Part shown: piece after piece, positions 60,735 through 64,000 of the stretch
How positions within the stretch are numbered: position 1 is the stretch's first letter
How the letters are laid out: each line of letters opens with the position of its first letter
DNA from: Parachlorella kessleri
Lineage: Eukaryota; Chlorophyta; Trebouxiophyceae; Chlorellales; Chlorellaceae
DNA: 64,000 nucleotides
Direction of reading: 5' to 3'
Assembly: GCA_001598975.1 (NCBI GenBank)
Contig: BBXU01000818.1
Location: 1-64,000, forward strand
Notes under the pieces: generated by a model
Databases searched by the model: none
What the model saw: only the letters and a program-made list of their open reading frames with translations
Told to the model about the DNA's origin: nothing
Position numbers and translations under genes: made by a program

Positions 60735-60785
60735 GCAGGGCCCTATGGCAGGGCCCTGCTTTTTGTCAGGGCGCAGGCGCCCTGA
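60735..60785 (+). other. Two adjacent GC-rich hairpins upstream of ankyrin gene
   Basis: Hairpin 1 pairs gcagggccc (60,735-60,743) with gggccctgc (60,751-60,759) across a 7-base loop. Hairpin 2 pairs tcagggcg (60,66x: 60,766-60,773) with cgccctga (60,778-60,785) across a 4-base loop. Both stems are exact, and a T-run separates them. They lie 177 bases before the ankyrin start codon, so they are either in the promoter or in the 5' untranslated RNA. Confidence 0.65.
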
Positions 60786-60961
60786 GCAGGGTTCCTGTTA
60801 GCAACGCAGTTCAAGCCTGTTGCACGTATTTATCCGTTCAATCTAACATATGTACTTTATCTGGTGGCCTGCATCAAGCGCCAAGCGACAGGAGCTCCAG
60901 ACTGCCATTCCAGCGGGGCGAAAGCCCCATACCAGTCCCTTGCAGGCAGCCACAGGAGGAC

Positions 60962-63086
60962 ATGGGCAGTCTATCATACCCGCCCAACCCCGGCACCGGC
61001 GAGGATAAGATCGACCAGCTGCACAGCGCCGCTGGGCAGAATAGCGTAGCGCTTATCAACCAGCTGGTGCTAGCAGGGGCAGATGTGGACGCCACAGATA
61101 GTGATGGAAAGACCCCGTTGCACACAGCCGCCATGAGCGGCTGTGCATCAGCAGTCCAGGAACTACTGCGGCGTGGCGCGGCGATTGAAGCCAGGGACCA
61201 GTCAGGGTGGATGCCGCTGCACTACGCCGCTCGGCTCGGGCATTGTGCCTGCATCCAGAAACTAGTTGAGGGCCACGCAGATGTCAACGCCCTCGACACT
61301 GCCAGCTGGTCTGCGCTGCACTGGTCTGCTCACGGCGGACATGCTGCAGCAGTGGAACTACTGTGCCGGGCAGGCGCCGTCGTTGACAATGCAACTCCCG
61401 GCTATGGCTGGACCCCTCTCCACTGCGCGGCCTCCCAGGGCAAGGCAGAAGCAGTCAGAGCCCTCCTAGCGGCTGGCGCCAACTGTCTGCTGCGCACCAT
61501 CAGCTCTGCAACCGAGCCAGCATCGACTGCACTTGAGTTGGCAAAGGGCCAGGAGTGCATTGACCAGCTGACCCTTGCACAGGTACGCTGACAGGGTTGC
61601 CTTGCCTGGAATAGCAGCATTGATGGTGGGTCCAAATCAGGGTGCCGGGCCCCCTCTTGGGTCAGTTTGTAATCCACCAGTGTGTATGCCTTACCTTCTG
61701 TCCCTTGCAGGGTCATGCAGACAATGACAGGCTGCACCGCCAGTTCACTGTGAGACTGCGAGAGGTGGAGTGGCAGCTGGATGAAGCCAAAGCTCAGCAT
61801 GAAACCGAGATTGACAGACTAAAATCGGAGTTGGAGCTTGCACAGCAGGAGCTGGCAGCCAAGCAGCAGAAGCTGCAACAGCAGGCCAGCCAGATTGAGC
61901 AGCTAAATGAGGCCCAAGTGAGTGTCCATTAGAGTCTGTGGCGTATATGCCTGGGAATTGCAGGATGCCCTTGGTAGCCTGGGCAAGCTATGTCCGCTTG
62001 CGGGAACATCCTGCTGGCTTGCTTTAAGTCCTCGCTCAGCGCGCATCACAAATAATAGTGAAGCTCCAACCTGGTGCAGCGACAAAGGGGCCAGCGAACA
62101 GAGGACCTGGATCAAAGGGAGGCCGCCCTACAAAACAGCGAAAGGGCCGTGTATGAGAGGGAGGTGGTCGTAGAAGGGAGGGAAGCGCAGCTGAGGCAGG
62201 TGCGCACCTACACGTGCAGGGGTGTCCTGTTCATCGTGCTGGTGAAGTCTTTGAGGACCAGGAGAAATAGTAATATAGAGCATCAAGCGGGCAGGCCACA
62301 GATGACTTGTGGGTGGTCTCTGCGACTCCTAGGTCTCTTACATACATCTTCCCCAGCTTCCCTGCAGGAGCTGGACAAGCTTCGCTGTGATTACGAGGCC
62401 TTGGAGGTGCAGCATAGGGTGGTTGACCTTGGTGCGAAGAGCAACTCGGAAACACAGGCAGAGCTGCAGCGCAGAGAACTGGAGATTTCAAGACGCGAGA
62501 AGGAGGCGGAAGAGCAGGAAAATGCAATCCAGAAGGCAAGTGCTGCTTGGTGGTTGTATGCATGTACCGTCTGCTGTGGTATGAAAGGCCCTGTACGCAT
62601 TGTGTTGCACAGTTCTACCCAGGGAAATCTCGCCTGTGCTAGACCAAGCATGCGAACCTAGACAGTGGAAGTGGGCCTACTCCAGCGCTTGATGTGCGCG
62701 CAGGCTGCTAAGCTGCTCGAGCAGCGGATGCAAAGTGTGAAGGATGCGGAGGAAGGCCTGGCGATAAAGCTGGCCAAGGTATGTTGCAGCTCTGGCTGGT
62801 AGCTTGCTGCTCATGTTGTTCCGCTGTTTGCTGCTGGAAGCATGCTGCGAGTTCTGACCTCCGCCTCCCTGCCTCTGTGCAGGCAAATACGAAACCATCA
62901 AGCCACTTCATGGGCTGCCTTTCCTTTAGACACAAGTCAGATGCCAGGATCGCCCCGTCTGCGGAGGTAGAACAGGTGCACATGGAGGCAAAGCTGCCTG
63001 AGTCGCCGTCCGCATGGCGGGTGGCCAGTGCCCCGCCACTGAGACCGCCAATGAAGGAGGAGCAGGCTTACATCAAGGGAAGCTGA
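60962..63086 (+). CDS. Ankyrin-repeat protein with C-terminal coiled coil
   Basis: Scaffold-type protein of 464 residues. Exons 60,962-61,582, 61,711-61,917, 62,080-62,199, 62,368-62,535, 62,704-62,778 and 62,883-63,086 are all phase 0. Start ATG is at 60,962 and stop TGA at 63,084. Residues ~15-190 form about five ankyrin repeats with standard cores (GKTPLHTAAMSGCASAVQEL, GWMPLHYAARLGH, SALHWSAHGGHAAAVELL, GWTPLHCAASQGKAEAVRAL). Residues ~208-395 are a long charged coiled coil (EVEWQLDEAKAQHETEIDRL, QRRELEISRREKEAEEQ). The tail is short and Pro/Ser-rich with no known domain. The domains probably bind a partner and self-associate; no target is known. Intron 4 is GC-AG (AAG then GCAAGT). No membrane segment or signal peptide is seen. 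Confidence 0.9.
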
Positions 63087-64000
63087 ACCTGCCTGGCCCC
63101 GCGCAACCATCTGTGGAATGGAGGTGCACCTCCGTCCCGGTCAGAGGCTGCTTGAAAGGTTGGCAGGACTTTCTCATGCTGATTTCTAATTGCTGCATTT
63201 TGTAGTGAGGTCATGAGCTAGTCCTGTTGGGCTGCTGATGGCCTGCAAGCTTGCAAGGGACTATGGCTCTGCCTTACAATGCCACCTAATGCTAGCCTAC
63301 CTGCTTCAGCCTCGAAGTCAAGCCATAACCGGCGGCGCCAGCCCTGTGACAGCTGGCGTACAGGATGTCTAGTAGGTTGGCATCACTCGTGCTTCTCACC
63401 TCTTCTAGCCCTGCATTGATATTCCTCCTAAGCATACGCCTTCTATACTGGCACTCTTGAATGCTCTCGCTCGATTGTAGATATCACCTCTGCCACCAGG
63501 AAATGCACTGACACCCGTTACGGATGGCGATAGAACAGCTTAGTACAGTCCCATATACAAGTATGCACCCATAACACTTTGCCAGAGCCTTTCAAGCATT
63601 GCGACGCCGGCGCCTCAACCTACTCCAGGCTGCCATCCATGGATGCCAACCTCTTACATCCTGCAACCACACCCACTCACGTGCGCCTGTCCTTCAGTGG
63701 GGACCCCCCCGACCCCCCCCCCCCGTTTTTCCCACCACCACCACCACCACAAATTTGGTGACACTTGGGTGCCTTAGCTAGGCTCAACTGCAGCAACTCC
63801 TAACCCGTCAAGAGTCAGAGCAGCTGAACTCCCACGACGCTGCTGTCATCATAAAATTGTGGCAATTGTACCTCATGAAGAGCCCCTGCCCATCGAGTGA
63901 AACTTTTGCTTTACGCTGACCATAACATATGACGGACAGGTAGGGTTGACTGGCCCATGCGAGAACCAGTCTAAACCAAGAATGAATCTGTCATCCTACT
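63087..64000. other. 3' region and unresolved sequence at window end
   Basis: 3' untranslated region of the ankyrin gene, then sequence without a supported exon. A C-rich run and a CAC microsatellite occur near 63,703-63,751. Confidence 0.5.
63703..63751. repeat. Poly-C run and (CAC)n microsatellite
   Basis: Two C-runs (7 and 12 bases) at about 63,704-63,724 are followed by GTTTTT and then six CAC units to 63,751. Confidence 0.85.

Larger units (their letters stand above)
60017..60961. other. Intergenic with tandem repeat and paired hairpins
   Basis: Region between two plus-strand genes. It holds a two-copy tandem repeat (60,523-60,691) and two adjacent GC-rich hairpins (60,735-60,785), described separately. 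No exon is supported. It should include the ankyrin gene promoter. Confidence 0.55.

Noticed and set aside
1..64000. CRISPR arrays, operons or prokaryotic defence islands
   Set aside because: No regularly spaced direct repeats. Genes are split by spliceosomal introns throughout, so the DNA is eukaryotic nuclear.

Overview
The window is nuclear DNA from a eukaryote with compact, intron-rich genes. The best guess is a green alga, perhaps a trebouxiophyte. The evidence is short exons separated by GT-AG introns of mostly 80-300 bases with ...TGCAG acceptors, occasional GC-AG introns, Gln/Ala-rich spacers between conserved domains, TGTAA motifs a few hundred bases after several stop codons, and plant-like families (ubinuclein, SAND, F-box/LRR). 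Long open frames mean little here. Most genes below were built by joining exons whose splice phases agree, so the models are hand-made predictions without transcript support.

Layout. 0-13 kb is sparse. It holds simple repeats, the last exon of an unknown gene (2.06-2.33 kb), a decayed non-LTR retrotransposon reverse transcriptase (4.2-5.66 kb, minus), a possible small gene (8.6-9.25 kb, minus) and the 3' part of an unknown plus-strand gene ending at 12,129. 13.3-18.4 kb (plus) encodes a protein with two C2H2-like zinc fingers and a C-terminal homeodomain. 19.3-37.5 kb is a run of minus-strand genes: a 12-exon protein of unknown function, a second unknown protein, a RecB-like PD-(D/E)XK nuclease exon, an apparently intact 10-exon tyrosine recombinase, a class I SAM-dependent methyltransferase and a SAND-domain protein. 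The SAND gene is head to head with a long plus-strand gene resembling the replication-initiation factor Treslin/Sld3 (37.6-47.0 kb). A TPR fragment resembling TFIIIC subunit TFC4/GTF3C3 follows (47.55-49.1 kb).

49.8-57.2 kb (minus) encodes ubinuclein/Hpc2, a subunit of the HIRA histone H3.3 chaperone complex. It is head to head with a plus-strand F-box/leucine-rich-repeat gene (57.8-60.0 kb). An ankyrin-repeat/coiled-coil protein (60.96-63.09 kb, plus) closes the window.

How the genes work together. The right half looks like ordinary nuclear housekeeping: replication initiation, Pol III transcription, H3.3 deposition and F-box-mediated substrate recognition. The most unusual part is 25-35 kb. 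There a methyltransferase, a tyrosine recombinase with partly replaced catalytic residues and a RecB-like nuclease lie in series on one strand. They could be a domesticated mobile element or a set of DNA-processing genes, but joint function is only inferred from adjacency.
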